From Alistipes sp. An66 (GTDB lineage: Bacteria; Bacteroidota; Bacteroidia; Bacteroidales; Rikenellaceae): 64,000 bases of DNA. The translations under genes and the position numbers were made by a program. The notes under the pieces were generated by a model, which was not told the DNA's origin, searched no databases, and saw only the letters and a list, made by a program, of their open reading frames with translations. Shown piece by piece: positions 35,729-45,210 of this stretch. Position 1 is the stretch's first letter. Every line of letters starts with the position of its first letter. The stretch covers positions 1 to 64,000 of the forward strand of contig NZ_NFHT01000012.1 of NCBI RefSeq assembly GCF_002161445.1, in the 5' to 3' direction.

Positions 35729-36553
35729 ATGGCAGTAAGAAAATTTAAACCTGTAACCGCAGGTACGAGACATAAGATTATCGGCACGTTCGACGAGATC
35801 ACCACGTCGAAGCCGGAGAAGTCGCTCCTCAGCCCCAAAAAGAGCACGGGCGGCCGCAACAACGCCGGTAAGATGACCGTTCGCTACATCGGCGGCGGCC
35901 ACAAGCAGATGTATCGTAACGTCGACTTCAAACGCACGAAGGACGGCATCGCTGCAACTGTAAAATCGATCGAGTACGACCCGAACCGCACGGCGCGTAT
36001 CGCCCTGCTGGTCTACGCCGACGGTGAGAAGAGCTACATCATCGCACCCAACGGCTTGCAGGTGGGTCAGACCGTAATGAGCGGCGCCGGCGTCGCTCCG
36101 GAGGTCGGCAATACGCTCTTCCTGAGCGAGATCCCCCTGGGAACCGTCATCCACAACATCGAACTCTACCCCGGTCAGGGAGCCGCCATGGCCCGCTCGG
36201 CCGGATCCTACGCCCAGCTGTTGGCTCGTGAGGGCAAATTCGCCATCATCAAGCTTCCTTCGGGCGAGACTCGTATGGTACTCGTAACTTGCCGCGCTAC
36301 GGTCGGAGTGGTTTCGAACCTCGACCACAGCCTCGAACAGTCCGGCAAGGCCGGACGCGAGCGCTGGCTCGGCCGTCGTCCCCGCAACCGCGGCGTGGTC
36401 ATGAACCCCGTCGATCACCCGATGGGTGGTGGCGAAGGCCGCGCTTCGGGAGGACACCCCCGTTCGCGCAAGGGTCTGCTTGCCAAGGGTTACAAGACGC
36501 GTAACCCGAAGAAGACCACTTCGAAGTTCATTATTTCCAAGAAGAAAAAATAA
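35729..36553 (+). CDS. rplB: Ribosomal protein L2
   Basis: L2 is needed for subunit joining and peptidyl transfer. The 274-residue protein has [21 protein letters not shown] and the C-terminal [17 protein letters not shown] loop with the key histidine. The lysine-rich tail ends ISKKKK. It lies in the compact S10 run. Confidence 0.98.
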   Translation: MAVRKFKPVTAGTRHKIIGTFDEITTSKPEKSLLSPKKSTGGRNNAGKMTVRYIGGGHKQMYRNVDFKRTKDGIAATVKSIEYDPNRTARIALLVYADGEKSYIIAPNGLQVGQTVMSGAGVAPEVGNTLFLSEIPLGTVIHNIELYPGQGAAMARSAGSYAQLLAREGKFAIIKLPSGETRMVLVTCRATVGVVSNLDHSLEQSGKAGRERWLGRRPRNRGVVMNPVDHPMGGGEGRASGGHPRSRKGLLAKGYKTRNPKKTTSKFIISKKKK

Positions 36554-36570
36554 TTAAATAAGAGTACATA

Positions 36571-36840
36571 ATGAGCCGTTCATTGAAAAAAGGACCGTTT
36601 ATCGACCCCAAACTCGAAGCCAAGGTTGTCGCCCAGGCCGAGGGGAACAAGAAGTCGGTCATCAAGACATGGTCGCGTGCAAGCATGATCTCTCCCGACT
36701 TCGTCGGCCAGACGATCGCTGTCCACAACGGAAACAAATTCATTCCGGTCTACGTGACCGAGAACATGGTAGGGCACAAACTCGGGGAGTTCGCTCCCAC
36801 CCGCAATTTCCGCGGTCATGCCGGTAACAAGAAAAAATAG
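36571..36840 (+). CDS. rpsS: Ribosomal protein S19
   Basis: S19 binds the 30S head with S13. The 89-residue protein begins [15 protein letters not shown] and contains [23 protein letters not shown] and the [16 protein letters not shown] end. It is 7 bases before rplV. Confidence 0.98.
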   Translation: MSRSLKKGPFIDPKLEAKVVAQAEGNKKSVIKTWSRASMISPDFVGQTIAVHNGNKFIPVYVTENMVGHKLGEFAPTRNFRGHAGNKKK

Positions 36841-36847
36841 GTAGAAA

Positions 36848-37258
36848 ATGGGTGCAAGAAAAGCAAATATGGCCGAAAAAATGAAGGCCGAAAAGAAGCA
36901 GAAGGCAATCGCCATCATGCGTGATTGCCCGACCTCGCCCCGCAAGATGCGCCTGGTGGCCGACATCATCCGCGGTGTGGAGATCAACAAGGCGCTGGGC
37001 ATCCTGCGTTACTCGAAGAAAGAGGCCTCGATCCGTATGGAGAAGCTCCTCAAATCGGCTATCGCCAACTGGGAGGCCAAGAACGAGAACGAGCGTCTCG
37101 AAGATACGAAACTCTGTGTCAAGGAGGTATTCGTAGACGGTGGCCGCATGCTCAAACGAATCCAGGCCGCGCCCCAGGGCCGCGCGCATCGGATCCGCAA
37201 GCGCTCGAACCACGTAACGATCGTTGTTGACAAAATGGTAACCGTAGAAAACAAGTAA
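36848..37258 (+). CDS. rplV: Ribosomal protein L22
   Basis: L22 contacts all 23S domains and forms part of the exit tunnel. The 136-residue protein has the [17 protein letters not shown] helix and [18 protein letters not shown] end. The [19 protein letters not shown] extension at the N-terminus resembles Bacteroidota L22, so I keep the ATG at 36848 over 36869. Confidence 0.97.
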   Translation: MGARKANMAEKMKAEKKQKAIAIMRDCPTSPRKMRLVADIIRGVEINKALGILRYSKKEASIRMEKLLKSAIANWEAKNENERLEDTKLCVKEVFVDGGRMLKRIQAAPQGRAHRIRKRSNHVTIVVDKMVTVENK

Positions 37259-37262
37259 ACAG

Positions 37263-38024
37263 ATGGGACAGAAAGTTAATCCGATAGCAAATCGTCTTGG
37301 GATCATCCGCGGTTGGGATTCCAACTGGTTCGGTGGCAAGGACTTCTCCGATAAGCTCGTGGAGGACGCCAAGATCCGCAAGTATCTGAACGTCCGTCTG
37401 GCCAAGGCGTCGATCTCGAAGATCATCATCGAGCGCACGCTCAAACTCGTGACGGTTACGATTTCGACTGCCCGTCCGGGTATCATCATCGGCAAGGGCG
37501 GCCAGGAGGTCGACAAACTCAAAGAGGAGCTCAAAAAGCTCACCGGCAAGGAGATCCAGATCAACATCTTCGAGGTGAAACGCCCCGAGGTTGATGCCGT
37601 GATCGTGGGGCAGAACATCGCCCGCCAGCTGGAAGGCCGTGTCTCGTTCCGCCGCGCCGTGAAGACCGCCGTGGCATCGACGATGCGCATGGGCGCCGAG
37701 GGTATCAAGGTCCAGGTTGCCGGCCGTGTGGGCGGCGCCGAGATGGCCCGTACCGAAACCGTCAAGGAGGGACGTATTCCGCTGCATACCTTCCGCGCAG
37801 ATATCGACTACTGCCTCACGGAGGCTCTCACGAAGGTGGGTATCCTCGGTGTCAAGGTTTGGATCTGCCAGGGTATCGTCTACGGCAAGCGCGACCTGTT
37901 CGAAATCGCCGGCGCTTCGGCCCAGGCTCCGTCGGGTGACCGCGGTGAGCGCCGCGACCGCCGTGACCGCCGCGATCGCCGCGACCGTCGTCGTGGCGGC
38001 GAGCGTCGCAACAACAATCAGTAG
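37263..38024 (+). CDS. rpsC: Ribosomal protein S3 with Arg/Asp-rich tail
   Basis: S3 forms the mRNA entry site and carries KH and S3-C domains. The 253-residue protein begins [26 protein letters not shown] and shows [17 protein letters not shown] (KH loop). Its last 30 or so residues are repeats of D-R-R ([14 protein letters not shown]) and GGERRNNNQ, longer than the usual bacterial S3 end. Such a tail is probably disordered and RNA-binding. Confidence 0.97.
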   Translation: MGQKVNPIANRLGIIRGWDSNWFGGKDFSDKLVEDAKIRKYLNVRLAKASISKIIIERTLKLVTVTISTARPGIIIGKGGQEVDKLKEELKKLTGKEIQINIFEVKRPEVDAVIVGQNIARQLEGRVSFRRAVKTAVASTMRMGAEGIKVQVAGRVGGAEMARTETVKEGRIPLHTFRADIDYCLTEALTKVGILGVKVWICQGIVYGKRDLFEIAGASAQAPSGDRGERRDRRDRRDRRDRRRGGERRNNNQ

Positions 38025-38053
38025 TAAGTAGGACCTTTTAAAGCAGAACAAAG

Positions 38054-38482
38054 ATGTTACAGCCGAAAAAGACCAAGTTTAGAAGAATGCAGAAAGGCCG
38101 TATGAAAGGTCTCGCTCAAAGAGGTAACCAGCTTGCATACGGATCGTTCGCAATCAAGGCGCTGGAATCCACCTGGATCACCGGCCGTCAGATCGAGGCA
38201 GCGCGTCAGGCCATCACGCGTTACATGAAGCGTGAAGGCCAGCTCTGGATCCGGATCTTCCCCGACAAACCCATCACGAAGAAGCCCGCCGAGGTGCGTA
38301 TGGGTAAGGGTAAGGGTAATCCCGAAGGATTCGTGGCTCCCGTAACTCCGGGCCGCATCCTCTTCGAGGCCGAAGGCGTGCCTCTGGCAGTGGCGCAGGA
38401 AGCACTCCGTCTGGGAGCCCAGAAACTGCCCATCACCACCAAATTCATCGTACGGCGTGACTACGTCGAAACCACCATTTAA
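38054..38482 (+). CDS. rplP: Ribosomal protein L16
   Basis: L16 organises the A site of the 50S subunit. The 142-residue protein begins [19 protein letters not shown] and contains the loop [24 protein letters not shown]. It is 12 bases before rpmC. Confidence 0.98.
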   Translation: MLQPKKTKFRRMQKGRMKGLAQRGNQLAYGSFAIKALESTWITGRQIEAARQAITRYMKREGQLWIRIFPDKPITKKPAEVRMGKGKGNPEGFVAPVTPGRILFEAEGVPLAVAQEALRLGAQKLPITTKFIVRRDYVETTI

Positions 38483-38494
38483 GGGAGACACAAC

Positions 38495-38686
38495 ATGAAA
38501 AGTGCAGAAATCAAGGATATTTCGATCAAGGACCTGCAGGAGCGCATCGAGACCGAAAAGGCCCAGCTGGCCAAGTTGAAGGTGCAGCATGCCGTGTCCC
38601 CCGTCGAAAACCCGTCGATCATCAAGAAGAACCGCAGAGATATAGCTCGCATGCTGACGATTCTGCGTCAAAAAAACGCTAAATAA
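38495..38686 (+). CDS. rpmC: Ribosomal protein L29
   Basis: L29 lies near the tunnel exit beside L23. The 63-residue helical protein shows [30 protein letters not shown] and the [14 protein letters not shown] end typical of L29. It precedes rpsQ by 11 bases. Confidence 0.96.
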   Translation: MKSAEIKDISIKDLQERIETEKAQLAKLKVQHAVSPVENPSIIKKNRRDIARMLTILRQKNAK

Positions 38687-38697
38687 CGAGTACAATT

Positions 38698-38952
38698 ATG
38701 GAAAGAAATTTGAGAAAAGAGCGTATCGGTGTGGTTGTCAGCAACAAAATGGCCAAGACCATCGTGGTGGCCGTTGCACGTAAGGTGAAGCATCCTATCT
38801 ACGGCAAGTTCGTCAACAAAACCACCAAGTTCGTTGCCGAGTCGCTCGATGAAACCTGCAAGGAGGGCGATACCGTACGGATCATGGAGACCCGTCCGCT
38901 CAGCAAAACGAAACGTTGGAGATTAGTACAAATCATTGAAAGAGTCAAGTAG
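38698..38952 (+). CDS. rpsQ: Ribosomal protein S17
   Basis: S17 is a primary 16S rRNA-binding OB-fold protein. The 84-residue protein shows [19 protein letters not shown] and [25 protein letters not shown] family sequence. Two bases separate it from rplN. Confidence 0.97.
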   Translation: MERNLRKERIGVVVSNKMAKTIVVAVARKVKHPIYGKFVNKTTKFVAESLDETCKEGDTVRIMETRPLSKTKRWRLVQIIERVK

Positions 38953-38954
38953 TT

Positions 38955-39320
38955 ATGATACAACAGGAAAGTAGACTCGTAGTAGCCGACAACAGCGGAG
39001 CCAAGGAGGTTCTCTGCATCCGCGTCCTCGGCGGTACGAAACGCCGCTACGCCTCGATCGGCGACAAGATCGTGGTAGCCGTCAAGAGCGCTACGCCCTC
39101 GGGCGACGTCAAGAAGGGTGCCGTGTCGAAGGCTGTCGTGGTCCGCACCACGAAGGAAATCAGACGTGCCAACGGTTCGTACATTCGTTTCGACGACAAC
39201 GCCGTGGTGCTGCTCAACAACCAGGGTGAGATGCGCGGAACCCGTATCTTCGGCCCCGTGGCCCGCGAGCTGCGTGACCAGTACATGAAGATCATCTCCC
39301 TCGCACCCGAAGTTTTGTAA
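38955..39320 (+). CDS. rplN: Ribosomal protein L14
   Basis: L14 contributes to the bridge between subunits and binds the silencing factor RsfS in other bacteria. The 121-residue protein starts [19 protein letters not shown] and ends with the conserved [10 protein letters not shown]. Confidence 0.98.
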   Translation: MIQQESRLVVADNSGAKEVLCIRVLGGTKRRYASIGDKIVVAVKSATPSGDVKKGAVSKAVVVRTTKEIRRANGSYIRFDDNAVVLLNNQGEMRGTRIFGPVARELRDQYMKIISLAPEVL

Positions 39321-39340
39321 TCATAAAAACTGTGTCGGAT

Positions 39341-39658
39341 ATGAAATTGCATATTAAGAAAGGGGATCAGGTCCAGGTCATTGCCGGTGACTCGAAGGGC
39401 CAGCAGGGCAAAGTCCTGAAGGTCGAAGTCTCCAAGCAGCGCGCCATCGTCGAAGGGGTGAATCTCTGCAAGAAGGCCACCAAGCCCAATGCCAAGAACC
39501 CCCAGGGCGGTATCGTCGAGAAAGAGGCCCCGATCCATGTGTCGAACCTCATGCTCATCGACCCCAAGTCGGGCAAGCCGACCAAGGTCGGTCGCAAACT
39601 CGACTCCAAAGGTAAATTAGTTCGTTTCGCTAAAAAATCAGGGGAGGAGATCAAATAA
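39341..39658 (+). CDS. rplX: Ribosomal protein L24
   Basis: L24 initiates 50S assembly. The 105-residue KOW-domain protein shows [21 protein letters not shown] and [14 protein letters not shown] in frame at 39332 would add three residues; the ATG at 39341 gives the usual N-terminus MKLHIKKGD. Its TAA shares a base with the rplE ATG (TAATG). Confidence 0.95.
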   Translation: MKLHIKKGDQVQVIAGDSKGQQGKVLKVEVSKQRAIVEGVNLCKKATKPNAKNPQGGIVEKEAPIHVSNLMLIDPKSGKPTKVGRKLDSKGKLVRFAKKSGEEIK

Positions 39659-40215
39659 TGGCTTACGTACCTACACTCAAAACCCAGTATAAGGAGCAGA
39701 TCAAACCTGCCCTTATGAAGGAGTTCGGCTACACGAGCGTCATGCAGTGCCCGAAACTCACCAAGATCGTCATCAATCAGGGAATGGGCCAGGCCGTTGC
39801 CGACAAGAAACTCATCGACGTGGCCGAAGCCGAGTTGACCCAGATCGCCGGTCAGAAGGCCGTGCAGACCCGTTCGCGGAAGGACATCTCGAACTTCAAA
39901 CTGCGTAAGGGCATGCCCATCGGCGTGCGCGTCACGCTGCGCGACAACAAGATGTACGAGTTCCTGGAGCGTCTGATCGCCGTGGCACTGCCGCGTATCC
40001 GCGACTTCAAGGGTATCAACGAGAAGTTCGACGGCCAGGGCAACTACACCCTCGGCATCACCGAGCAGATCATCTTCCCGGAGATCGACATCGACAAGAT
40101 CACCAAGATCTTCGGTATGGAGATCACCTTCGTGACCACGGCCAAGACCGACGAAGAGGCCTATGCCCTGCTGCGCGAATTCGGACTTCCTTTCAAAAAC
40201 GCTAAAAAGAACTAA
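39658..40215 (+). CDS. rplE: Ribosomal protein L5
   Basis: L5 binds 5S rRNA and contacts the P-site tRNA. The 185-residue protein shows [35 protein letters not shown] and the [19 protein letters not shown] end region. The start overlaps the rplX stop, suggesting translational coupling. Confidence 0.98.
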   Translation: MAYVPTLKTQYKEQIKPALMKEFGYTSVMQCPKLTKIVINQGMGQAVADKKLIDVAEAELTQIAGQKAVQTRSRKDISNFKLRKGMPIGVRVTLRDNKMYEFLERLIAVALPRIRDFKGINEKFDGQGNYTLGITEQIIFPEIDIDKITKIFGMEITFVTTAKTDEEAYALLREFGLPFKNAKKN

Positions 40216-40218
40216 GCC

Positions 40219-40515
40219 ATGGCAAAAGAATCGATGAAAGCCCGCGAGGTGAAGCGTGCGAAACTCGCCAAGCGCTACCAGCACAAGCGTGACGAGATCG
40301 CTGCGAAGGTGAAGAGCGGAGAAATGGACCACGAGGAGGCTTGGCAGGCACTGTCGAAGCTGCCGCGCAACTCGAATCCCATCCGCCAGCACAACCGCTG
40401 CAAGATCACGGGCCGTCCCAAAGGATACATCCGCCTGTTCGGCATCAGCCGTATTCAGTTCCGCGAGATGGCATCCAAGGGCCTGATCCCGGGCGTTACG
40501 AAGGCCAGCTGGTAG
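40219..40515 (+). CDS. rpsN: Ribosomal protein S14 (zinc-free type)
   Basis: S14 helps build the 30S head. The 98-residue form lacks the CxxC zinc site and instead reads [20 protein letters not shown], typical of the longer C-minus type. It is the last gene before the 677-base non-coding gap, so translation and perhaps transcription of the spc set are split here. Confidence 0.97.
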   Translation: MAKESMKAREVKRAKLAKRYQHKRDEIAAKVKSGEMDHEEAWQALSKLPRNSNPIRQHNRCKITGRPKGYIRLFGISRIQFREMASKGLIPGVTKASW

Positions 40516-40990
40516 TCCCGGGGGGCTGCAAGGGGCAAGAGTGGGGTGGAGAGAGGGCACCGATTACGGAGTCCGCAGCCCCTCTCTCGAAAGCCGCCGG
40601 GCAAGCCCGGGCGTAAGGAAGGTTCCGGAATCCGGAAGGTGAAGAGCCTGTGCGGCATATGCCGCGGAGGAACCGGGGCCGATAGGGGTGTACGACCCGC
40701 GTAGATACGTCACAGTATCGGGGAAAGTGCCGCCGCAAGCGGTAACTTCCCGATATGTGGGGCGTAACGAAAAGTCGGACACTGGGTTACAGATTTCTCG
40801 GACCACGAGGCCGGAATCGGGTATCCCGTCGGACGGAGGCCGTTGCAGGCTTCGGACGGGATGGTCGGGAACCGGTTTTCGGGGTGTGATTGCGGGAGTT
40901 TCTGTACGGAATCATGTTAGCAACTTCGGTGTGCTAACATTTCCGTATTCCTGCCAGCCCCGGAAAATCGCTAAAAATCAGGCGATCATC
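40516..40990 (+). other. Large structured non-coding segment between rpsN and rpsH
   Basis: This stretch has no plausible reading frame and is rich in inverted repeats. GGGGCTGC (40522-40529) can pair with 40575-40582, and GAGAGAGGG (40549-40557) with 40580-40588. A perfect palindrome occupies 40652-40665. Hairpins lie at 40717-40754, 40823-40862 and 40905-40947, the last with two helices of 7 and 9 bp. I could not match it to RNase P, tmRNA, SRP RNA or a group II intron domain V. It may be a structured RNA or an insertion. Confidence 0.45.
40905..40947. repeat. Long inverted repeat in the rpsN-rpsH gap
   Basis: TACGGAA with ATGTTAGCA pairs with TGCTAACAT and TTCCGTA around the loop ACTTCGGTG, leaving a two-base bulge. 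No T run follows on the plus strand, so it is not a standard terminator. It lies 44 bases upstream of the rpsH promoter -33 box. Confidence 0.8.
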
Positions 40991-41021
40991 TTGGTTTTTT
41001 GGGAAATAATGCGTATATTTG
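40991..41021 (+). promoter_or_regulatory. Predicted internal promoter for rpsH and the following genes
   Basis: TTGG (40991-40994) lies exactly 19 bases before TATATTTG (41014-41021), a perfect TAnnTTTG at ideal spacing. Transcription would start near 41028 with a leader of about 165 bases. This is among the best promoters in the window and implies separate initiation of rpsH to rplQ. Confidence 0.78.
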
Positions 41022-41192
41022 CGCGCTTTGTGCCCCGCGTATGCGTATGCGAAGGAGCTGTCGGACAGGTCCGGAACGTGCCGGAAAGCGGAGCCCAAAG
41101 ATCCGGCCGGAAAACGGAACGCAGATGCAAACCGTTGAAAGCCAAAACGTTGTTTAACAATTTTATTTTTTAATTTTTAACTTCTATTCGTT
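41022..41192 (+). promoter_or_regulatory. Leader of rpsH
   Basis: The predicted leader runs from a GC-rich first half, with possible short hairpins, into an AT-rich stretch before the ATG. It could carry a ribosomal-protein binding site, but I see no match to a known one. Confidence 0.35.
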
Positions 41193-41591
41193 ATGACTGA
41201 TCCTATTGCGGACTTTCTGACCAGAATTAGAAACGCGGTGAAAGCCAACCACAAGGTGGTTGAAGCTCCCGGTTCAAAAATTAAACAGGAGATCACCAAG
41301 ATCCTCTACGAGCAGGGCTACATCCTCGCTTACAAGTTCGACAAGGATGAAAAGGGACATCCGTCGATCAAAATCGCCCTCAAATGGGACGCCGCTACCA
41401 AGACCAATGCCATCAAGAACCTCAAACGCGTCAGCCGTCCGGGTCTGCGCCAGTATGCTTCGGTGGCCGACATGCCCCGCGTGCTGAACGGTCTGGGTAT
41501 CGCCATCATCTCGACTTCCAAAGGCATCATGACCGACGCCAAGGCACGTAAGGAAAACGTCGGCGGCGAGGTGCTGTGCTACATCTACTAA
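41193..41591 (+). CDS. rpsH: Ribosomal protein S8
   Basis: S8 binds the central domain of 16S rRNA and in E. coli represses the spc operon. The 132-residue protein starts [15 protein letters not shown] and has the [12 protein letters not shown] and [14 protein letters not shown] segments. It is the first gene after the internal promoter. Confidence 0.98.
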   Translation: MTDPIADFLTRIRNAVKANHKVVEAPGSKIKQEITKILYEQGYILAYKFDKDEKGHPSIKIALKWDAATKTNAIKNLKRVSRPGLRQYASVADMPRVLNGLGIAIISTSKGIMTDAKARKENVGGEVLCYIY

Positions 41592-41610
41592 TTAATTAAA
41601 AATCAACGCA

Positions 41611-42198
41611 ATGTCAAGAATTGGTAAATTACCTGTAAACCTGCCTGCCGGAGTTACCGTCGAGGTCGCTCCCGACAATACGGTAAGCGTGAAAGGGCCA
41701 CTCGGGACGCTGAGTCAGAAGGTTGACTCGGACATCAAGGTAGAGGTCGGCACGCACACGGATCCCCACACGGGCAAGGAAATCCCCGCTGTTCTGGTGA
41801 CCCGTCCGACGAACCAGCCGCGTCACCGCTCGCTCCACGGACTCTACCGCGCCCTGATCAACAACATGGTCATCGGCGTATCGAAGGGCTATGAAATCAA
41901 GCAGGAGCTCGTCGGTGTCGGCTTCAAGGCCGAAGTCAAGGGCCAGGTGCTCGAAATGAGCCTCGGCTATTCGCACGATACGCACTTCCTCCTTCCGAAA
42001 GAGGTGACCGCCACGGCCGTTACCGAGAAGAAGGGAAACCCGATCGTGACGCTGAAATCCATCGACAAGCAGCTCATCGGTCAGGTGGCTGCCAAGCTGC
42101 GCTCGCTGCGCAAGCCGGAACCCTACAAGGGCAAGGGTATCAAGTTCGTCGGCGAACAGCTGCGTCGCAAGGCCGGCAAGTCGGCAGGTGCTAAATAG
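41611..42198 (+). CDS. rplF: Ribosomal protein L6
   Basis: L6 sits near the factor-binding site of the 50S subunit. The 195-residue protein starts MSRIGKLPVNLPAGVTVEV and ends with EPYKGKGIKFVGEQLRRKAGKSAG-like sequence. It is slightly longer than enterobacterial L6 because of an insertion near residues 50-55 (HTDPHTGKEIP). Confidence 0.98.
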   Translation: MSRIGKLPVNLPAGVTVEVAPDNTVSVKGPLGTLSQKVDSDIKVEVGTHTDPHTGKEIPAVLVTRPTNQPRHRSLHGLYRALINNMVIGVSKGYEIKQELVGVGFKAEVKGQVLEMSLGYSHDTHFLLPKEVTATAVTEKKGNPIVTLKSIDKQLIGQVAAKLRSLRKPEPYKGKGIKFVGEQLRRKAGKSAGAK

Positions 42199-42214
42199 TT
42201 AATACGCTGAAATT

Positions 42215-42577
42215 ATGTCACTCAACAAGATAGAAAGAAGAGAGAGGATCAAGATGCGTATCCGCAAGATCGTCAGCGGAACGCCCGCACAGCCTCGTAT
42301 GACTGTATTCCGTAGCAACAAGCAGATCTACGTGCAGTTCATTGACGATCTCGCCGGGGTCACCCTCGCAACGGCATCTTCGCTCGACAAGGAGGTCGCC
42401 GCAGCCGCAGTCGGCAAGACCAAATGCGAAATCGCAGCCCTCGTGGGCAAACTGGCCGCCGAGCGCGCCGCTGCCAAGGGCATCTCCGCCGTGGCTTTCG
42501 ACCGGAACGGCTACCTGTATCACGGAAGAGTTAAACAGCTGGCCGAAGCAGCTCGCGAAGGCGGTCTTAAATTCTAA
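42215..42577 (+). CDS. rplR: Ribosomal protein L18
   Basis: L18 binds 5S rRNA with L5. The 120-residue protein shows [14 protein letters not shown] sequence ([20 protein letters not shown]) and the end [31 protein letters not shown]. It is 6 bases before rpsE. Confidence 0.97.
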   Translation: MSLNKIERRERIKMRIRKIVSGTPAQPRMTVFRSNKQIYVQFIDDLAGVTLATASSLDKEVAAAAVGKTKCEIAALVGKLAAERAAAKGISAVAFDRNGYLYHGRVKQLAEAAREGGLKF

Positions 42578-42583
42578 TCGATC

Positions 42584-43102
42584 ATGGCAAATACCAATAT
42601 AAAGAAAGTTCGCACGAGCGATCTCGAACTCAAAGACCGTCTCGTCAGCATCCAGCGCGTCACGAAGGTGACCAAGGGTGGTCGTACGTTCAGCTTCTCG
42701 GCCATCGTCGTCGTGGGTAACGAGGACGGCGTGGTAGGCTACGGCCTGGGCAAGGCTTCGGAAGTGCAGGCCGCCATCGCAAAAGGCGTCGAGGATGCCA
42801 AGAAAAATCTGATCAAGATCCCCGTAATCAACGGTACGATTCCCCACAAGCAGGAGTTCCGCTATGACGGTTCGCTGGTGATGATCCGTCCGGCCGCTCC
42901 GGGTACCGGTATCATCGCCGGAGGTGCCATGCGTGCCGTGCTGGAATCCGTGGGCGTGAAGAACGTGCTCGCCAAGAGCAAGGGCTCGTCGAACCCCCAC
43001 AACCTCGTGAAGGCCACGATCGGTGCGCTGTGCGAGCTGCGCGACGCCGCCAGCATCGCCCGCCTGCGCGGTATCTCCATGGACCAGGTGTTTAACGGTT
43101 AA
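42584..43102 (+). CDS. rpsE: Ribosomal protein S5
   Basis: S5 lies at the mRNA entry and affects accuracy. The 172-residue protein has [21 protein letters not shown] and the [20 protein letters not shown] region. It is 13 bases before rpmD. Confidence 0.98.
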   Translation: MANTNIKKVRTSDLELKDRLVSIQRVTKVTKGGRTFSFSAIVVVGNEDGVVGYGLGKASEVQAAIAKGVEDAKKNLIKIPVINGTIPHKQEFRYDGSLVMIRPAAPGTGIIAGGAMRAVLESVGVKNVLAKSKGSSNPHNLVKATIGALCELRDAASIARLRGISMDQVFNG

Positions 43103-43115
43103 TTTCAGAACGGAA

Positions 43116-43304
43116 ATGGCAAGATTGAAAATCACCCAGATCAAAAGCCGGATCGGTGCTACGGAGCGTCAGTGCAAGAACCTCGACGCCCTGGGGCTGA
43201 AACGGATCAACGCCAGCGTCGAGCACGACGACTCGGTGATCATCAAGGGGATGATCGAGCGCGTGAAACACCTCGTCAAGGTCGAGGTCGTTTCGGCAGA
43301 ATAA
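43116..43304 (+). CDS. rpmD: Ribosomal protein L30
   Basis: The 62-residue L30 reads MARLKITQIKSRIGATERQ and continues with the LGLKRINASVEHDDSVIIKGMI segment. The ATG at 43116 follows rpsE by 13 bases; upstream in-frame codons lie within rpsE in another frame. Confidence 0.96.
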   Translation: MARLKITQIKSRIGATERQCKNLDALGLKRINASVEHDDSVIIKGMIERVKHLVKVEVVSAE

Positions 43305-43332
43305 GTTTAACGGCAAACGATTTTTAAGCAAC

Positions 43333-43779
43333 ATGGAACTCAATAATCTCAAACCTGCAAAGGGTTCAACGCACCACGACAAGCGAATCGGCCGCGGTGC
43401 CGGATCGGGTCACGGCGGCACGGCCACCCGCGGTCACAAGGGTGCACAGTCGCGTTCGGGATACTCGCGCAAACTCGGTTTCGAGGGCGGTCAGATGCCG
43501 CTCCAACGCCGACTGCCGAAGTTCGGATTCACGAACCTCAAACGCGTCGAGTTCAAGGCCATCAACCTCGGAGCACTCGAAGACCTCGCTGCCAAGAAGC
43601 AGCTCTCGGAGATTACGGTCGAAACGCTTATCGCCGCAGGCTTCATCTCGTCGAACGACAAGGTGAAGATCCTCGGAAACGGTGCCCTCACGAAAGCCCT
43701 CGCCGTCAAGGCTCACGCTTTCTCGAAGAGCGCCGAGGCTGCCATCACGGCCGCCGGCGGTAGCGTTGAAAAACTGTAA
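43333..43779 (+). CDS. rplO: Ribosomal protein L15
   Basis: L15 is a late-assembly 50S protein. The 148-residue protein has the Gly/Arg-rich start RIGRGAGSGHGGTATRGHKG and the FEGGQMPLQRRLPKFGF motif. It is 21 bases before secY. Confidence 0.98.
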   Translation: MELNNLKPAKGSTHHDKRIGRGAGSGHGGTATRGHKGAQSRSGYSRKLGFEGGQMPLQRRLPKFGFTNLKRVEFKAINLGALEDLAAKKQLSEITVETLIAAGFISSNDKVKILGNGALTKALAVKAHAFSKSAEAAITAAGGSVEKL

Positions 43780-43800
43780 GAACCTTAGAACCCGAAAACT

Positions 43801-45177
43801 ATGAATCAGTATCTGGTTGTTGGTATCGTCTTTATAGTGATCATCGCTCTTCTGGCGACCAACAAGAAATTGGTAGAAACGCTCAAAAACATCTACAAGA
43901 TCGAGGAGCTCCGCAAACGTGTGCTGTACACGATCGGGCTGCTGCTTGTATACCGTTTGGGCAGTTTCGTCGTGATTCCGGGTATCAACCCCAACGCCCT
44001 GGGCGAAGGATCGGCGTATGCCAGCCAGCTGGAAGGCAACGGACTTCTGGGTCTGTTGAATGTCTTCTCCGGCGGCGCATTCGGCAATGCGGCGATCTTT
44101 GCACTCGGAGTCATGCCGTATATCACCGCCTCGATCATCATCCAGCTCATGGGCATGATGGTACCGTATTTCCAGAAAATGCAGAAGGAGGGTGAGAGCG
44201 GCCGCCGCAAGATGAACCAGTGGACCCGTTTCCTGACGATCGGCGTGCTGATCCTTCAGGGCCCGGCTTACATCGCGAACCTCTACCATCAGGTTCCCAC
44301 GGCGTTCGTCTACGGCAACACGTTCGGCTTCGTAGCCTATGCGACGACGATCCTCATCGCCGGTACCATGTTCATCATGTGGCTGGGCGAGAAGATCACC
44401 GACAAGGGTATCGGCAACGGTATCTCGCTGATCATCATGATCGGTATCGTGGCGCGCCTCCCGCACGCGCTGCTTGCCGAGGTCAACGCCCGTTTCCAGA
44501 CGGCTTCGGGCAGCGCCATCATGCTGATCCTCGAGCTGATCCTGCTGTTCCTTGTCTTCATGGCAACGATAGCCCTGGTACAGGCAGTCCGCAAGGTGCC
44601 CGTACAGTATGCCAAACGTATCGTGGGTAACAAACAGTACGGAGGCGTGCGTCAGTACATCCCCTTGAAGATGAATGCGGCCAACGTGATGCCGATCATC
44701 TTCGCACAGGCCCTGATGTTCATCCCCGCCCTGTTCTCCGGAACGGCCTTCGCCGCAGCATTCAGCTCGATGACCGGTTTCTGGTACAACTTTACGCTGG
44801 CAGTGCTGGTGATCGCCTTCACCTATTTCTACACGGCGATCATCATCAACCCTCAAATGATGGCCGATGACATGAAGCGAAACGGCGGCTTCATCCCGGG
44901 CGTGAAACCGGGCAAGCAGACCGTGAACTACATCGACACCATCATGACGCGTATCACGCTCCCCGGGTCGTTCTTCCTGGCCATCGTGGCAATCCTGCCG
45001 GCGCTGGCGATGAAGTTCCTCGGCATCCAGCAGTCGTTCGCCTACTTCTACGGCGGAACGTCGCTGCTGATCATGGTGGGCGTGGTGCTCGACACTCTCA
45101 AACAGATCGAGAGCTACCTGCTGATGCGCCACTACGACGGTCTGATGAAGACCGGCCGTATCCAGGGCCGTCATTAG
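43801..45177 (+). CDS. secY: Protein translocase subunit SecY
   Basis: SecY is the channel of the Sec translocon. The 458-residue protein has ten predicted membrane helices, the plug region near VIPGINPNALGEG, and the cytosolic loops KKVPVQYAKR-type (RKVPVQYAKRIVGNKQYGG) for SecA and ribosome contact. Its C-terminus ends RHYDGLMKTGRIQGRH. It sits in the conserved place between rplO and map. Confidence 0.98.
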   Translation: MNQYLVVGIVFIVIIALLATNKKLVETLKNIYKIEELRKRVLYTIGLLLVYRLGSFVVIPGINPNALGEGSAYASQLEGNGLLGLLNVFSGGAFGNAAIFALGVMPYITASIIIQLMGMMVPYFQKMQKEGESGRRKMNQWTRFLTIGVLILQGPAYIANLYHQVPTAFVYGNTFGFVAYATTILIAGTMFIMWLGEKITDKGIGNGISLIIMIGIVARLPHALLAEVNARFQTASGSAIMLILELILLFLVFMATIALVQAVRKVPVQYAKRIVGNKQYGGVRQYIPLKMNAANVMPIIFAQALMFIPALFSGTAFAAAFSSMTGFWYNFTLAVLVIAFTYFYTAIIINPQMMADDMKRNGGFIPGVKPGKQTVNYIDTIMTRITLPGSFFLAIVAILPALAMKFLGIQQSFAYFYGGTSLLIMVGVVLDTLKQIESYLLMRHYDGLMKTGRIQGRH

Positions 45178-45210
45178 GAGTTTGTCCGAAGAGTTTTTAG
45201 CGAAGAATCA

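Noticed and set aside
40516..40990. Group II intron, RNase P RNA or tmRNA in the rpsN-rpsH gap
   Set aside because: I looked for domain V, the RNase P GAGGAAAGTCC core and the tmRNA ends and tag frame, and found none.
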